Assembly (NCBI GenBank): GCA_016215605.1
Contig: JACRJB010000049.1
Location: 1 to 64,000, forward strand
Direction of reading: 5' to 3'
Source of the DNA: Rhodopseudomonas palustris
Lineage (GTDB): Bacteria; Pseudomonadota; Alphaproteobacteria; Rhizobiales; Xanthobacteraceae
DNA length: 64,000 bases
In this document: in pieces, positions 63,911-64,000 of the stretch
Numbering within the stretch: position 1 is the stretch's first letter
Layout: each line of letters opens with the position of its first letter
Translations under genes and position numbers: made by a program
The notes under the pieces: model-generated
Databases searched by the model: none
What the model saw: the letters and a program-made list of their open reading frames with translations, nothing else
What the model was told of the DNA's origin: nothing

Positions 63911-64000
63911 CTACGCAGCGTCGATGATCTCCAGCGCCTGCGCCAGCAGGCTCTCGTTCGCGGCGGCAATCACGCGGCCGTCGGAGGTCGGGTCCAGCGG
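63911..64000 (-). CDS. C-terminal end of an unidentified protein, cut by window edge
   Basis: On the minus strand the frame is open from the window end to a stop at 63911-63913. The 29 visible residues begin PLDPTSDGRVIAAANESLLA and end LEIIDAA, with ordinary protein composition and codon use. Too little is visible to assign a family. Confidence 0.55.
   Translation of the reverse strand, partial: PLDPTSDGRVIAAANESLLAQALEIIDAA

Overview
The window is high-GC DNA with dense, mostly short operons and several palindromic intergenic repeats of the kind common in Bradyrhizobium and Rhodopseudomonas. The gene set (TIGR02301 protein, NadQ-like NAD regulator, trifunctional sensor kinase, FixJ-type regulators) also points to an alphaproteobacterium of the Bradyrhizobiaceae/Nitrobacteraceae, most like Rhodopseudomonas. 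This placement is inferred from protein character, not from a search.

Layout. 1-9.5 kb: end of an IS4-type transposase, a duplicated-domain hypothetical protein, an MgtC/DUF4010 membrane protein, a DUF3096 peptide, pyruvate phosphate dikinase with a histone-H1-like tail, and a SleB-type wall hydrolase. 9.8-13.6 kb: the nadA-nadB-nadC operon for de novo NAD synthesis, preceded by a 33-bp near-perfect palindrome. 13.9-20.7 kb: an AcuI-type reductase, a secreted protein, a TonB-dependent siderophore receptor and a DUF2339 membrane protein. 20.8-23 kb: a NadQ/NrtR-like regulator with a dead Nudix domain, a dual-specificity phosphatase and an HD hydrolase; the regulator is the obvious candidate to bind the nadA palindrome. 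23-32.6 kb: housekeeping genes (tag, ygfZ, dihydroorotase, Nudix, SRAP, tsaC/sua5, a D-2-hydroxyacid dehydrogenase), several small proteins, a ParE-type toxin-antitoxin pair and tRNA-Pro(CGG), with an IS481-type element 10 bp downstream of the tRNA.

34-50.2 kb is an accessory catabolic and sensory block. On the plus strand lie an isochorismatase-like hydrolase, XapX protein, YtcJ-type amidohydrolase, DoxX protein, secreted two-repeat VOC-like protein and alginate-export-type porin. Facing them on the minus strand are a Tat-signal alpha/beta hydrolase with a second strong internal start, a 1698-residue pseudokinase/AAA/GAF/histidine kinase and two response regulators; an AraC regulator is divergent. 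Together they look like a signal-responsive system for import and hydrolysis of an unknown organic compound.

50.2-64 kb holds a HAD phosphatase, a complete peptide/opine-type ABC importer whose fused ATPase has one degenerate and one intact catalytic site, a carbamoylase-type amidohydrolase with an amidase, two overlapping choline-kinase-like phosphotransferases, and a divergent MFS transporter/HxlR regulator pair. The importer, amidohydrolases and phosphotransferases may form a second nitrogen-compound utilisation locus. No CRISPR array, prophage or rRNA was seen.
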